64,000 bases of DNA. Source: Pholiota molesta. Taxonomy: Eukaryota > Basidiomycota > Agaricomycetes > Agaricales > Strophariaceae. The translations under genes were made by a program, and so were the position numbers. The notes under the pieces were generated by a model, which was not told where the DNA came from, made no database searches, and saw nothing but the letters and a program-made list of their open reading frames with translations. This document shows, piece by piece, positions 45,960 through 57,599 of this stretch (its first letter is position 1; each line of letters begins with the position of its first letter). Location of the stretch: the NCBI GenBank assembly GCA_014925825.1, contig JACGCK010000100.1, forward strand, positions 62,001 through 126,000, given 5' to 3'.

Positions 45960-47154
45960 TCAGAAGAACTACTATGCCTGGTTGTAGATGGGCCATCAAC
46001 GAAGGCGGCTGCCTCTTGGGATGGAGAAGCGAATGAGCGGGCATGGAAGAAGCCGATGCTGTACTGTTTCCCAGCGACGGTCTTCAGCGCCTTCGCAGGC
46101 GTACCCGCCAGAGCATCTGCACCAGAAGCAGAACCTAACAAGGCGACGCCGTTCCCGCATGGGCAAAGTCAGGTGGAGCCCTAATGAGTTGAAGAAGGGA
46201 TGAACTCACCATGCTGCAGGTATACGTCGTCGAATTTCCATTCGCAACGGCTCGCCAATATCGAAAAACTGAGATGCTCTGCCCTGTCCGTCCGCTCCTC
46301 GAGTGTTGCATTGCTGAGCACATGCGTCAGCGTCATAGCTGTACAGGAAGGCAAACCCCATATACTAGATGGCCTGCGTCAGCGACCATCGGATCAGGTT
46401 GAGTGATTTTGACGTACCCCAGGTGCATCGTTAACATTATCAAGTGGTCCAAATACCAGCTCGTAGCCATCTGGAGTCGGGGGAGAAGCGAATCTCTTCT
46501 CAGTGAACCACTGCTCTGCTGCATATATGTTGACCCAGATGGTAGAGAGATGCGAGCTGCTGTCCTCCAAAGTCCGTTTTCTCTTTGGCAGTGCGAACAT
46601 CAGAGTATACAGCGCATTTCAGATTGGGCTTGCCCGCGTCGAGCCCGGGATTGTTGAATTCGTAATAAGGTTGGCGAACACTGAGAAAACCGTAAACGTT
46701 AGATAGGAAGTAAGAAAGATCGATGAGTAAATTTCATACCACAAGTCTTCACGCTATCGCAAAAATCGAGACAGGCTTCGACGTTATAAGTGGAATAATC
46801 AATGACTGAGGTGAGATAGGCGTCGCCTTGAATAGATGCATCGCGATCTGTAGGACCAATCCCGAATCCAGAGAAAACGAGGTCGCAATTCGCGTTTCCA
46901 CCCAGAGAAACCGAGGGCGTGTCTTCTCGAAAAGATATTGGAAAAAATCCACCTGCTCCAGTGCCATGGGCGACAGAGTTGATTACGTCGGCATCGGTGA
47001 AGATCTCCCGGGTGCTAACAGTGGCATGAGGCTTATACCACTTGTCCCTAAGGGATGGAGATACAGTCGTATTGGATAGAGCGTATGTCAGAGTTGTACC
47101 TGAGGCCACCAAAGCTAGAGAAAGAATCGACAACGACAAGGGAAAGAGCATCAT
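45960..47154 (-). pseudogene. Secreted Cys-rich fungal protein, frameshifted
   Basis: Begins with a signal peptide (MMLFPLSLSILSLALVASGT) and the block GTGAGGFFPISFREDTPSVS, CDLVFSGFGIGPTDRDASIQ and YNVEACLDFCDSVKTC. I recognise this as a basidiomycete secreted family with repeated Cys modules. Later pieces NLYYEFNNPGLD, KCAVYSDV, TPDGYELVFGPLDN, YMGFAFLYSYDADACAQQC, WRAVANGNSTTYTCSM and LLGSASGADALAG are in the right order but in different frames. Single-base losses are apparent near 46660 and 46255 and another shift lies near 46540, and part of the C-terminal region is missing. It is dead as a gene. Its family function is not established to my knowledge. Confidence 0.75.
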
Positions 47155-47917
47155 TACTAACGATGATATCGAAAGGAAGTAAAAATGAGTGACGGTGGTG
47201 ATAGAGAGTGTGGGATCGCTACAAGAGGTAGCGACGTAGAGGTTTACAGAATCAGAAAAAGGAGGAAAGAGAAGATTGATAGCGTACATATTCGTTGTTG
47301 GTCAATCACATTCCCCTTGGAAGGTCGGTTGGTTGTTTGCAGAGTATAGTCAGAACCAACATGTTTACCATTCATCGCAGCCCGTGGTATAAAGTCAAAT
47401 GAAACCAAGGTACGCGATGCGATACATGTTGGAGAAGCGATTCTTGATATTGGCCATTCCGGATACGCAACTCATGACACCCCCTTCAAGTTCTGACGTA
47501 TGACTTGGTAGTAAAGGCCTCTTGGTGTGAAATTTTGGATGATAGGTCGAGCGTAAGTCCGTCACATCTACCCAGCGAGCCGGAATCAGTGATAGGAAGG
47601 ATATCAAATTTCATGGTACTAACATTGACTATCTGGTGTCACGTCGCAACGCAGTGTGCGAACATGCAAGAAAATGTACAGTTTACTGCTGTATGTCAAT
47701 GCGACTCACGAGCAAGCGGTGACTTTAGCAGTGGAATCGGACGAGTTCATGTTAAGTCGATGTTGGCGAGGATCATGATGGTTACACCTGGACGCGCGTC
47801 GAATGTAAGATGGAGGTGACAGAGTGAAGATCAAGTTGAAGTTGAACTTCAAGACCAAAATCACACGCATGCAAGGCGTGCTACGTCACCAGCCAGCACA
47901 GGCACTAGTAGTCAATT
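47155..47917. other. Intergenic, upstream of the pseudogene
   Basis: No feature recognised up to the target-site duplication of the transposon. Confidence 0.45.
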
Positions 47918-47925
47918 CCTCAAAC

Positions 47926-48919
47926 TAAGGCTCCAACCGTACACTATACATTACTGTATATATACGTTAAATACCATATATGTATATGTATATGTATACA
48001 CATTTTGGGGATACCTGCCTATACTGTAGTTATACTATATACAGTTTTGTATATGGTTTGTATATAGTCTTCATGGAATATATTTCTGGGCCCCCCTGCT
48101 CTCCTCCGCCACTGTGCTCTCGAGTCTCCACGCGCATGCCCATCCTTGCCGACCCTCGTTGAACCCATACCCGCCTGGTGGATTTTGCGTGTATGGCAAT
48201 GCCTGGCACGACGCGTCTCCACGCCGCACAGCGTTGCATATGCAACACTGATTGCATGTGTAGACGGTGAGTGCGGGCGGGTTGGAGAGGATGGCGCGAC
48301 CACGAACGCGAGCATGACCGCGAGGCGCTGCTGGCATCTGTGCTGCCGTCTTCCTCGTCTGTCTGTGTGCACCTCCGGGGCGGGCTTGTCGGCTGGCGAT
48401 GCGTTGAGCAGAGCGGAAATTGGTCGGCGCAGGCGTCCAGGGTGGCAAGCGGCGTGTCCGTGCATGCTACCCGCGCCGCCGTCTTCAGCGTTTCCTGCAC
48501 ACCGCCGCAACGCGTGCAGACGTACCGTATACGTGGCCGCATGCCGTATCGCGCCCGCTGTCTTCCGCCACGCACGTCCCTGGCACGCCATGCGAGAACT
48601 CTGGCTGACTTGCGCCGTTCATCCGCAGTGTCCCGTTACATCGTGTAGACTCAGCAGTAGCATCAGCAACAAAAATAGCAGAATTCTCCGACTTGCGCGT
48701 GTATCTTAAGGCTAAAACAAGGTCTATTTGATGTTAACCAGCCTCTGAAGCACAAAACAAAGTACAAAGAACTTGATTTATGTGTATTTGATTTATTAAA
48801 TCCTATAACCCTATAGAAAAACCATATATCCGTATATATACGGTATGTATATGGTATACAACCATATCTGTATATATACGCCGTCGGCCGTATACGTATA
48901 GTGTACGGTTGGAGCCTTA
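47926..48919. mobile_element. Non-autonomous hAT-like DNA transposon, 994 bp, complete
   Basis: Both ends carry the same 24-bp terminal inverted repeat, beginning TAAGGCTCCAACCGTACACT. Immediately outside lie identical 8-bp direct repeats CCTCAAAC at 47918-47925 and 48920-48927. An 8-bp target duplication and TIRs starting TAAGG (fitting the YARNG rule) are the hallmarks of the hAT superfamily. Subterminal 100-150-bp regions are rich in GTATATATAC/CCATAT palindromes, typical of transposase-binding regions. The interior (about 48090-48650) is GC-rich with several overlapping frames of odd composition and no transposase motif. It must therefore have been mobilised in trans. Intact TIRs and TSD imply a fairly recent insertion. 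Confidence 0.88.
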
Positions 48920-49042
48920 CCTCAAACTCACCTGCGTCGCACGCGTCAAACGTAGCTTACGCCCAATCTACTCCCCAACAACTGCGTTCCAACTTCCGGA
49001 ACTACTCTCATCAGTCCAAAAAAAGATTCAAAGGGTTTCTCA

Positions 49043-49144
49043 CGACGCCGGCAAGATTCGAACTTGCGCCCTCAAAGAGGAACAGCTAAGGCGGGAAAGA
49101 ATCCCGATTCGAAACTGTCGCCGTAACCACTTGGCTACAGCGCC
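49043..49144 (-). tRNA. tRNA-Ser (anticodon CGA) with 20-nt intron
   Basis: The transcript begins GGCGCTGTAGCCAAGTGG and ends CGGCGTCG. Acceptor pairing GGCGCTG/CGGCGTC, D arm GCC/GGC, anticodon stem ACAGT/GCTGT with loop TT-CGA-A, a long variable arm (class II) and T arm GCAAG-TTCGAAT-CTTGC all fold. The intron sits directly after position 37, as in yeast tRNA-Ser(CGA). Position 7-66 is G-C here and A-T in the partner copy, a compensated change. Confidence 0.93.
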
Positions 49145-49250
49145 GCTAACATTTCCACCCCGCAAAACACATCACACGCTGCTTCTTATCCTTAGCATAG
49201 GCCGAATCACGTGGGGTGGACTGTGCGATCCGTCTGATCTCGGCCATCAA

Positions 49251-49352
49251 GGCGCTATAGCCAAGTGGTTACGGCGACAGTTTCGAATCGGGATGCTTTC
49301 CCGCCTTAGCTGTTCCTCTTTGAGGGCGCAAGTTCAAATCTTGCTGGCGTCG
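49251..49352 (+). tRNA. tRNA-Ser (anticodon CGA) with 20-nt intron
   Basis: Begins GGCGCTATAGCCAAGTGG and ends TGGCGTCG. Intron at 49288-49307, anticodon CGA at 49284-49286. The T loop is TTCAAAT. It lies head to head with the minus-strand copy; 106 bases separate the two 5' ends. Decodes UCG. Confidence 0.93.
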
Positions 49353-49952
49353 CTCTGTTTTGCTTGGGTCTCCTCGATTCGATAGATCCACTCTCAATTA
49401 TTTTTGAAACTTACAAATTGCCAGAGTCTTTTTTTTTTCTCCTCTGAAGAAGGGCCACCAGGCCATGTACTTATACCAATGCGGCTGCAGCAAAAGCACT
49501 ATAACCGCATGCGGTATCCCTCCTTGAGGCATGCAGCCGCAGCCGTGGCGCAGCGATAGTGCACATGTCCTAATATGATCACATTCCAAGCAACTGCACC
49601 ATTCACCGTTCATGAAATCCCTTCATATTTCATCGCGCGAAGTAGAAAGCAAAAGCCACTCCCAGTCAAGCCGTGTACGCTTGCGGACGGCGTGGAGGTC
49701 AATGCGTATGCCACTTAATCAGTAGTGTTGCTTTAGCCAACACCACCAGTGGCTCAAAGTCATTGAAATGCAATACCGTCCAATTTTGTATAAATGTCGA
49801 AGGAAAGCCCGCATTTCTTGCCACCGCCCTGTCTGGATAACCTTCGACGTCGAATCCTGGTGGGTTAAAGGCTACATTTTCTGAATATTTTCCCATTGCT
49901 GATCAAGATTTCCTGATGCCCTCTTGTCGCAGTTCTGCCCCAAATACTTCTC
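49353..49952. other. Intergenic with a possible TATA box
   Basis: A TATAAAT at 49789-49795 lies about 160 bases before the next gene start. A T-rich tract near 49430 may serve as a Pol III terminator region for the plus-strand tRNA, though the nearest short T run (CTGTTTTG) is directly 3' of it. Confidence 0.4.
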
Positions 49953-50651
49953 ATGGCACACTATCACCAATATGTCATCGATCACCACCGTGACTGTACC
50001 GGCCAGATAAAGCAGGGGTTAAGATTATACTATGAAGGAACCAGCACGTACCAAGTCATCCCCTCCAACGACGGGACGAATGCTGTTCTATACGGCGCAA
50101 ATCCAGAGAAGCCGCTCGTTTACTTCGGGGGCAAAGACCAACCATTCGTGAAATTTCGCGGTCTCGAAGACGGCGATAGGATCGTAGAAAGTCTGATGGT
50201 GAATGAATTTCTGGTTAATTACAAATATAGGTGTGTTTCTCTTTCAATGCATCGTACCTCTATTCTCATCGAATCTCGACATCTTTAGGGGTATCAAGGT
50301 AATGAAAATTGGGGATTGTTCGTATGTTTGGGAATCTCAGCGGGACAAGGCTGGACGGGTATGTTTACACCTTCTATTTGAATTGGTCACTTCGCTGAAG
50401 CTTCGCTATTTGCCATGTAGGAGAAATATACGATATCGCTTGGGAGGGGGAAGAATCCACTCCTTCTCGCAGAGCTTCAAGTGAACTCTCACTCCTACCT
50501 CAGCGACACCGACCCTATGAGGCTTCGTGTCTTGAACCCTTATGTTTACGAGTTGCAGAGATCCAGAGTATTTTACGCCATCGTGGCATCCATTGTCGTG
50601 ATGTGCCAACAAAGAGATCCTTGGGTAGAACCAGCCGGTATATGGTGCTAG
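49953..50651 (+). CDS. Hypothetical protein, tubby-like C-terminal-type fold suspected
   Basis: Three exons join cleanly. Exon 1 ends at NYKYR before GTGTGTTTC; exon 2 encodes GIKVMKIGDCSYVWESQRDK; exon 3 encodes EKYTISLGRGKNPLLLAELQ through VYELQRSRVFYAIVASIVVM to IWC. The product is about 176 residues. The alternating short strands, a central EDGDRIVE / VWESQRD pair and a closing hydrophobic helix (YAIVASIVVMC) resemble the small basidiomycete DUF6593/tubby-like proteins. I cannot confirm this without a profile search. No signal peptide. Splice-site quality and the preserved frame across three exons are the main reasons for calling it real. Confidence 0.6.
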
Positions 50652-52395
50652 GTTATCTATTACTCTATATGATTACTTTCATTGAGATTCGTTCCTGAGA
50701 TCTTGGCCTTTAAAATGCGAGTTGCAAAATAGAAGAAAATACGTCAAAAATACGTAGGAATATTGTGGGAGTATTGCAAGAATATCCAAAAACCATATGG
50801 AAAGTGACGGCAGTCTAAGAATTGGATGTATAATAAGCACGCCAGCCGTACGAAACGATCTCTTCGCCGTTGACGCTCGCGAGTTCATCGACTCGCGGGC
50901 CGGTTACCGCGGACGATGGACACCAAAGCCTGCCGTGACTCGTCTCTTTTTCTCATTCCTCCCATGTTGATGTTACGCTCCAACGAGGACTCTCTTTTCT
51001 CGACGTCCGCTCAACATCCCTCCTTCTTTCCTTGAAGTCTTCTCAACACCACTGCCTGCCAAACACACTCTTGTTCTTGCCCAAGCGCGACGATCTTGTA
51101 GGCCCTTCATGTCTGTACGCTGTGCATAATGGGTTTGCCGAGGCGCGCTGACTGCATAACCTCAGTTACCGCCATCTCCACTCACCTAAGTACACACTTC
51201 CATGGGTTGGTCCAGATCGAATTAGTGTCCTTGCATGACGCTGGTTGGGTGAGTACATTCGAGCCATCGAAAGGATTAGATTACTCACTACGGCCCTTTG
51301 TTCTAGCCACAAATGCGTCTTCACTCGAAAGCGAAACGCAAACGGCGTCCATGGTGCCTCATATATCGATCTCCGTCATCTCCATAGAGAATCTGTTGGG
51401 TCGCTTGCCGCCTGCCACGAACACAAGGCAACCCGGTACGAAGCGCAAACATGGCATGGCATACAGTAAACCGACGTTGTGCATGAGGACAAAATTCTGG
51501 CGTGGACATTGTCGTGAGCCGGTCGGCTGCTGGAGGCGCACGGTAGACGGCCGGCGAGGAGGAGTCATCTGTCTGCATCGCGCTGGAGCTGCGCATCCCT
51601 CCCTCCTCTCTTCGTTCGCTCGCTCGTTTGCGGTCGGTATCCTTTCGACCTCATACGAGGTGTTCCTTAGCTGGTGCCAATGACCCATAATTCAACCGCC
51701 CTTCAGACTCAACACAGCTATTTATCAGCAGAAGCCCAATAACCAAGGTCGGTTAGTCATGTCTACCACGGCACTGGAATGGTGCTTAACTCACTGCGTG
51801 GGCTACAGGCTCTTTCTTCTCACAGACATCGTATGTTGCCGAGGTGCTAGAGTCGCTTATCATCAACAAAGCTTCAGACGAAGGTAAGTCGTGTATATTC
51901 TGGGCACATACATGCCTGCATCCGGATACTGACACCCTTCACAGTCGGAGGATACTCCCAGCGATGCGACCCGGTGGAACTCCTATCCCAACACCCCACA
52001 TTGTCAGGAAGCTGTACAGAAGAAATCCGCCACGACCACTGACTGTTCGCAGTCAATGTCGGGGCCATCACCCATTACAGGTACTGCACGCACATGTGGG
52101 ACCTGCGAGCGAACGAACGAATGCGGCTGATAAATTTCGGAAACACGATGGTAAACACCGTCTGCACGGCTGCCAGCTCATCCATTTCAGACCATTGCGT
52201 CTAATCCATCTGCGTGTTTCGAATCGCAAGAGAAACCTACGGAACGAGGCGACTACGGCGGGATGGGGTAGAGCTCGCCGCGTTGGGACCTAGTAAGCTG
52301 CCGCTAAAACGATCGGGGACGTGTTCAGCTTTATTCCTTTTCACTCTGCGTATGTATATTCTGTTCAATCTCAATCTTGGAGCTTCTATTATCTG
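50652..52395. other. No supported gene
   Basis: A 184-codon frame (51129-51683, +) and others overlap candidate GT-AG introns (for example GTGAGTACATT...TTCTAG at about 51250-51306), so a real but unrecognised gene is possible. I cannot assemble a consistent model. Confidence 0.3.
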
Positions 52396-52810
52396 CTAGA
52401 CAATTTCTAGCAGCTCCTGCCATCGATGGTAGTCATGATTGTGTGCCATTCCACCTATAAGGCACGAATGGACTGGTGGAACTGTTGCTGGTGAAGCTTG
52501 AAGTTCTGTGCGACGTTCATTCCTCGTTTGCATTCTCGCAACATTCATGTTGAATACGATCTCGTTGAAAGGCCCATCTTCCTTCGATTCAGAGGTGGCA
52601 ACGAGATATACCACCAATTCACTTTCAATATCGAAGCTCGAACAGAAAATCTACATTAATAGATCGCGAATACACAGAAGGTTGGTTGGCTGAGTCCACG
52701 CTGCTGCCATGCATATGCTTCTGAACGTGCGCCGCAAAGCACCAAAGCACCCATTCTTGCGTCGTTGCGATTAATATAACGTGATTACAATATTGCCCAC
52801 AGCTATCTAA
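52396..52810 (-). CDS. Possible two-exon hypothetical protein fragment
   Basis: The downstream frame reads CSSFDIESELVVYLVATSES through HSCLIGGMAHNHDYHRWQEL and stops at 52396. An upstream frame (IATTQEWVLWCFAAHVQK) could join it through a 53-nt GTGGAC...AATGTAG intron with phase preserved. Composition is protein-like, but no start codon or family is evident. Confidence 0.3.
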
Positions 52811-53026
52811 TCGCGATTTAAGATTTGCGACGTATGACATTGGCCATGGAGGCAAATAAGTATAGCTGAGGAGTCCTATCACGATCCGTATGTGCTACAT
52901 TTCCAGCATGTAGTCTTTATGTATACATAGCAACTTTAAAGCGTCGCCGTACGTCAAATTAAAATATCTAAAGAAAGAAATTGGCTTAATAATTGAATTT
53001 CTCTTGCTGATAAAATACAAATATAC

Positions 53027-54100
53027 CTATGCAGGGTTCAGGACCATATCAAAGAACGTTCGTCTTCTCGGTATAAATTTCGTCTCTTCCGCTTCAGGAC
53101 TAGGACTCTGACTCTGGGGCGGAGGCTCACTATCACGTAACAGAGACGCGCAATCAGTCGCGGACGACACAGAATCCGTCTCAACAGAACAGCGAGAGCT
53201 AGTATCAGAGTCTCGATCCTGGCTAGGACTCCGTAAACGGTACTGCGGGTCGGGCGCCGATCTGCGCTTGCCACTGCGGCCTTTCGCCTTCCCGGAGGAT
53301 GGCGCCCGCTGCTGTAAAGTAGGTGCCTCCTCGGTCTTTACGGTAGTCGGAGAGTCCCCACGCGCGACAGGACGCGCTCTGCTAGTCACTTTCCTCGGTG
53401 CGCTGCGCTTGCACTTAGGCTTAGGGGCGCTTGGGTTGGGAGTCTCAGGAGTGAAAACGGGGAGGATGCGGAACCTCAGCGAGCCGTGGACTTCCGTCGG
53501 GTCTACCTGAACCCAGCGCAGGGGTTTCTCTTTCGCCTTGAGCACGGGCTTTGCTTCCGCGGAAGGAGCGCCAGGTTGGGGTTCAGTTGGCGCAGAGCCC
53601 GCAGATGCCAAGCTAGGAGAAGGATCAAGTACAGGGTCGTCGGCAGGGGTTTGGTATCTGGAAGTGTCCAGAGCGACGAATTGAAAAGGTTTGCGAGTCA
53701 CAGACAGGGGGCCGGGAGGGATGGGGTCGGGTTTCTTCATCAGTGGCGTTGAACGAGTGGCGGTCTCGGAATTCGGTAAGGACTGAGATGGGGCAGATGA
53801 GATGGCTTGTTTTGGTGCCTCCGTCTACAGACATTGATTATATAGCAATTCCATGTCAGTTCTAATGATGAAGCGCGCTTGTTTGATCCCCGACTGGATC
53901 CACTCGTACTGTGCATCATACACAATTGGTATACCATTCGAGTTCTTTGTGGAGGTAGAAGTGCCATTAAAGGCAAAGATGACCACGGCGCCTGGTTTCG
54001 GTAAATCCCTGTGTCGGAACTCATCAAATCGATCACCGATAAGATGGCAGGATAGCGAAATTTCCCACAGGCCATTGTTCTCTCCTGCGCTTGACTGCAC
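53027..54100 (-). CDS. Hypothetical, disordered Pro/Ser-rich protein
   Basis: The main exon (53027-53824) encodes about 265 residues: TEAPKQAISSAPSQ, MKKPDPIPPGPLS, a Pro/Ala-rich middle, a basic KCKRSAPRKVTSRARP cluster, a second basic KAKGRSGKRRSAP cluster, an SSRCSVETDSVSSATDC Ser-rich part and a final FIPRRRTFFDMVLNPA. It begins just after a CTGTAG acceptor. The upstream frame 53828-54100 (MQSSAGENNGLWEISLSCHL) probably supplies the N-terminus, but the donor is ambiguous. Two basic clusters could be nuclear localisation signals. No domain recognised. Confidence 0.45.
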
Positions 54101-54393
54101 GAAAAGGTCAGGGAAGCCCTGATTTGTATGTCGGCGCTGTGTCGGGCCTAACTACCGAAGGCATTTAATCGTTGTAAATGAGCCTGCAGGCATGGGGCCC
54201 AAGTTACCGGACACCTCGAGGCTACTAAGGTCGTACTGGGACGCATGGAACATGAAGGGAGAGGGAAGTTTTCGTGTCGGTGACCTGGTGTTTCGCATCT
54301 CGCTGCCTCCATAGCTCCATACCTCCATAGGGAAACTTTCCTGTTGCACGCTCATTATTGTTGCGCTTCTTGCAAGGCGTAGTTCTCAAATGT
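54101..54393. other. Gap between hypothetical frames
   Basis: Short; possibly intronic or intergenic. Nothing recognised. Confidence 0.3.
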
Positions 54394-54975
54394 TCATCTA
54401 CGCGTGTTAAGAATTCTTTTCAAAAGTTCGGGACAAATAAATCTGTTTCGAGGTTCTATGAGATGACCCATGACGATGAGGTATCGTTCGATTGGTATTT
54501 CTCGCTTACGTCGCTTAGACTCGCGTAGTGATCCTGCCCTTTCCCAGCCTTTCCCATCAGTGTATACATGATTAGATAGTGGAACATATTCCGTTTTACG
54601 GCCGCATCTAAGGATGACACCGCCCGTCTTCGGCCTGCCTATGGTAAGTAAATTATTTTGGCCGCTAAGCCATCGAGTCTCCCGAGTTCGGCACCAACGC
54701 ACCTGGTCCCTTAGTAGTAGCCCAAAAACATAATCTTCATGGCCTGCAATCTGCGCTATGGATGGCTCTGCCTCTAAGATTCCACAATAAATACTTAGAG
54801 TATTCATCAGATCTGCATTGTTTCTTGTCATTGGATTTTTTCTTCTAGTATATGTCCCCAAGCTTAAAAATGTTTGGAAAATGTACTCATTGGAAAAAGC
54901 AGTGCTAATAAAATCATGGCACGTACATGCCGGCAAAGTGTGAAGAGAACTTGTACCTTCAGCGATGCCAGCCAC
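54394..54975 (-). CDS. Hypothetical protein, 193 residues
   Basis: An uninterrupted frame with fairly protein-like content: SIYCGILEAEPSIAQIAGHE, DQVRWCRTRETRWLSGQNNL, GGVILRCGRKTEYVPLSN. A basic stretch RESKRRKREIPIERY is followed by PELLKRILNTRR. No family is recognised. It may belong to the same transcription unit as the frame at 53.0-54.1 kb, since strand and order agree. Confidence 0.35.
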   Translation of the reverse strand: MAGIAEGTSSLHTLPACTCHDFISTAFSNEYIFQTFLSLGTYTRRKNPMTRNNADLMNTLSIYCGILEAEPSIAQIAGHEDYVFGLLLRDQVRWCRTRETRWLSGQNNLLTIGRPKTGGVILRCGRKTEYVPLSNHVYTDGKGWERAGSLRESKRRKREIPIERYLIVMGHLIEPRNRFICPELLKRILNTRR

Positions 54976-55599
54976 TGCTCGTTAATTATCTGGAATATAT
55001 TTAAAAAACCATCTACTACAGAACATATCGTATTTCACGAGCTTTTAGGGCGGGGGCACCTCCACAGACTCCGTACCGCTGGACCGCTGCTATGTTCAAA
55101 CTCAGAACGTCGGCTGCTGGGGTTGGCCGCCTTCAGACAGGCAAACCGGTCTCTCGGAGAGATATAACGGCCATGGCGGGATGAGGGATGATGGGGTTAT
55201 TTTTATATTCATCACGGGACGGCCGTGATTGCCGAATATCCTTAAGGGGAAATCGAGAAATACCAATCGAACCCGTACTCCATGACGATGCATCAAAGCT
55301 TAGAACTCCTTTATTAAATTCTATATCACGGTGTCTTACTTACATGACAGGTATACATGCAGACCGCATGTACTCCATGTATAGCGCATCCAGTATTGCC
55401 TAGTGAAGGTAGTCCAATGATGGCAGATAAGTTGAGGGCGATATCCACGCTGCAAGACACGCTGCAAGTGCTTCATTGGAGCACCTGCCAAACGTGGTGA
55501 GTGGTACCCTGAACATTCCAGGTGATGCGTCGTGTTCGACGTGCTACGCTCTCTTCAGAACTCGTAGAAGGACCCAGATAGCTAACCATCATTCCCTCG
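54976..55599. other. Intergenic, nothing recognised
   Basis: Short frames only. Confidence 0.4.
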
Positions 55600-55968
55600 A
55601 TGATGGCGGCAAGCGACACCATTCATCTCAAAGGAATAGAAAATGCTGAATATCAATTCCTACTGGCGATTGCCAAACTATCAGAACATGCGTTCATCCA
55701 AAGCCTGGAAAACCAAAAGAAACTTGAGCGCATGGTCAGGTACATGGCCTTCATCCCAGATGATTACAATCCAGACGTCAGGAGCAAAGGGATGACCCGA
55801 TGTCAAAGCGCCGTTCACAATACTTCGGTCACTATAGAGCTGCCCATAGTAGTTAACGGTGTGTTCCAAGCGCACTCAAGGCTACTCAAGGCGTATTGCA
55901 TTGCACACCTCCAAGAATGGTTGCGAAAGAAAGACCAGTTGACAGATCAGAAACAGCGCCGAAGTTGA
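55600..55968 (+). CDS. Hypothetical protein, 122 residues
   Basis: The frame begins MMAASDTIHLKGIENAEYQF and reads as an amphipathic, Lys/Gln-rich protein with a likely helical C-terminus (CIAHLQEWLRKKDQLTDQKQ). No family and no introns evident. Its standing rests on composition alone. Confidence 0.3.
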   Translation: MMAASDTIHLKGIENAEYQFLLAIAKLSEHAFIQSLENQKKLERMVRYMAFIPDDYNPDVRSKGMTRCQSAVHNTSVTIELPIVVNGVFQAHSRLLKAYCIAHLQEWLRKKDQLTDQKQRRS

Positions 55969-57599
55969 CAATGCTGCAACCCAACACGTTCCTCTCGCAT
56001 ATGGGTAGAACTCTGGGCGTTATGAAGACGCAGTCAGAACGAATTCTCGGCTCTTGAAAGTGTCCGATGTGCTTCATCAGAGGGCAAATCAGAAAAGACT
56101 AGGAATGGATTCATTCAGAATTCAATGAGGGAGACCCAAGGGAAGCATCCGTCGATGCTCGATAGCCAAGGTCAGCATCATCCCGAGTTACTGTAGTCAA
56201 TGCGTCAAGATCGCAAAGTGTGCGTCATATTCCAGGGAAAAATAAAATCTACGATGGTCAGTATATCCTCTTTAGATAGGTCTCTTTCAAAGAGAAATGG
56301 TTTCGTACCGGTTACCCTCGGTCCCTCGACTGACATCCAAGCCCGATCATTTGTTTTCGCCCTTCGGAAGTCGTGGGATGAATCGACGAAGCTTGAGCGT
56401 GAGCGCTTGGGCTTCTACGTGATCGTAGCGTAAGTTGGGGATTTATCGATACCAATTAGGTGCTGGCGGTGTGCTGCGCTGACCTGCGTAAAGGATGCTT
56501 GTCGCGAGTCGTCGTCGTGGCAGCTGAAGTATATTTGTTAGGATTAGAGATGCCTGCCAAACATCGGCACGACTCGGAGGTTCGTGCTCCTCCTGTGCTC
56601 CTCCATCTTGTCATTCAACAGCTTCACCTTCCTCGTTATGAACCGCCAGCCTGTGCCTTCTGCTCTTTTTTCGCGCTATTGAGATCAACTACATTGTCTG
56701 TTATATGTATCCCCGTTCATCGTTCCAACTGTTTATCCTCTATCATTGCTCCATCGACGTATTATACAACGCAACACGGAAACCAAAATGGATCGACCAT
56801 CGATGTGAAATATACTGGCCGTCGCTCTATGTCCGTCAGCCTTAGCTCGTGTCGAGACAAGGTGTTATCTCTCGAGGAGAATGTTCGAGGTGAGTACCTT
56901 CACTTGTCGTATTCGTCCGCTTCTCAGGCTGATTTGTACGGGTTCACAGGAGTACCCGTTGATTGTTTAGCAGTGACTATTTTAGAGGACGCCTCATGAC
57001 GACTCCGTTGGAATTACTGGCGTAATACACCTTGCTACTTAATACCGCAAATTCCAACTTGTTAAATACTACACGTCTACTGCACGCTACTCCATGCCAT
57101 CCTTTGACGTACGTTCTCTCTCTGCATCCCATGTACCGACCTCACAACTGCACTCTTTGAAGGTTCTCTCCGCGTTCCAGCGCTTCAGTATTTACTAGAC
57201 AACCCGCCTGTCTGGACAACATGCCTGTCGAACTACGGGATGACGCTACGACTCCGCCACGCCTCCGCCACGCGAAACGATCGCTTGCATCGGTACTCTA
57301 CCCCTGCAGCCTTCGCTGACACCAAATCTCGCGCTCGGATTTCCCTTCCTTCTCGTGTATATCTCCTTGTGGTCTTTGTCGGTGGTTGGCTGCTCGGACG
57401 GTGGCACTTATCTCTCCAGCTCCATTCTTCCGGCCAGCGCCGAACGCGCACCACCACTAACCATACGGCGCCCCGTGTATCCAGTAAGCACTGTCGCGCT
57501 TTCACGATGGACGCCGTCCCTCCGTCTGGGTTTCCCTGTATGAGTGGCCCTGTTCTCGCCTTCTTCAGGCTGAAGCAAATTGTCACCTGACTCTATCAA
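55969..57599. other. No supported gene
   Basis: Frames at 56460-56999 (+) and 57233-57590 (both strands) lack family features. From about 57470 the minus-strand sequence begins to resemble the repeated modules of the 61.5-63.3 kb gene. Confidence 0.35.

Noticed and set aside
48019..48709. Several overlapping open frames of 120-190 codons on both strands
   Set aside because: They lie inside the hAT-like element, have no transposase features, and reflect its GC-rich core.
51129..51683. 184-codon plus-strand frame
   Set aside because: Contains what look like splice sites inside it, has no family resemblance, and no consistent multi-exon model could be built.
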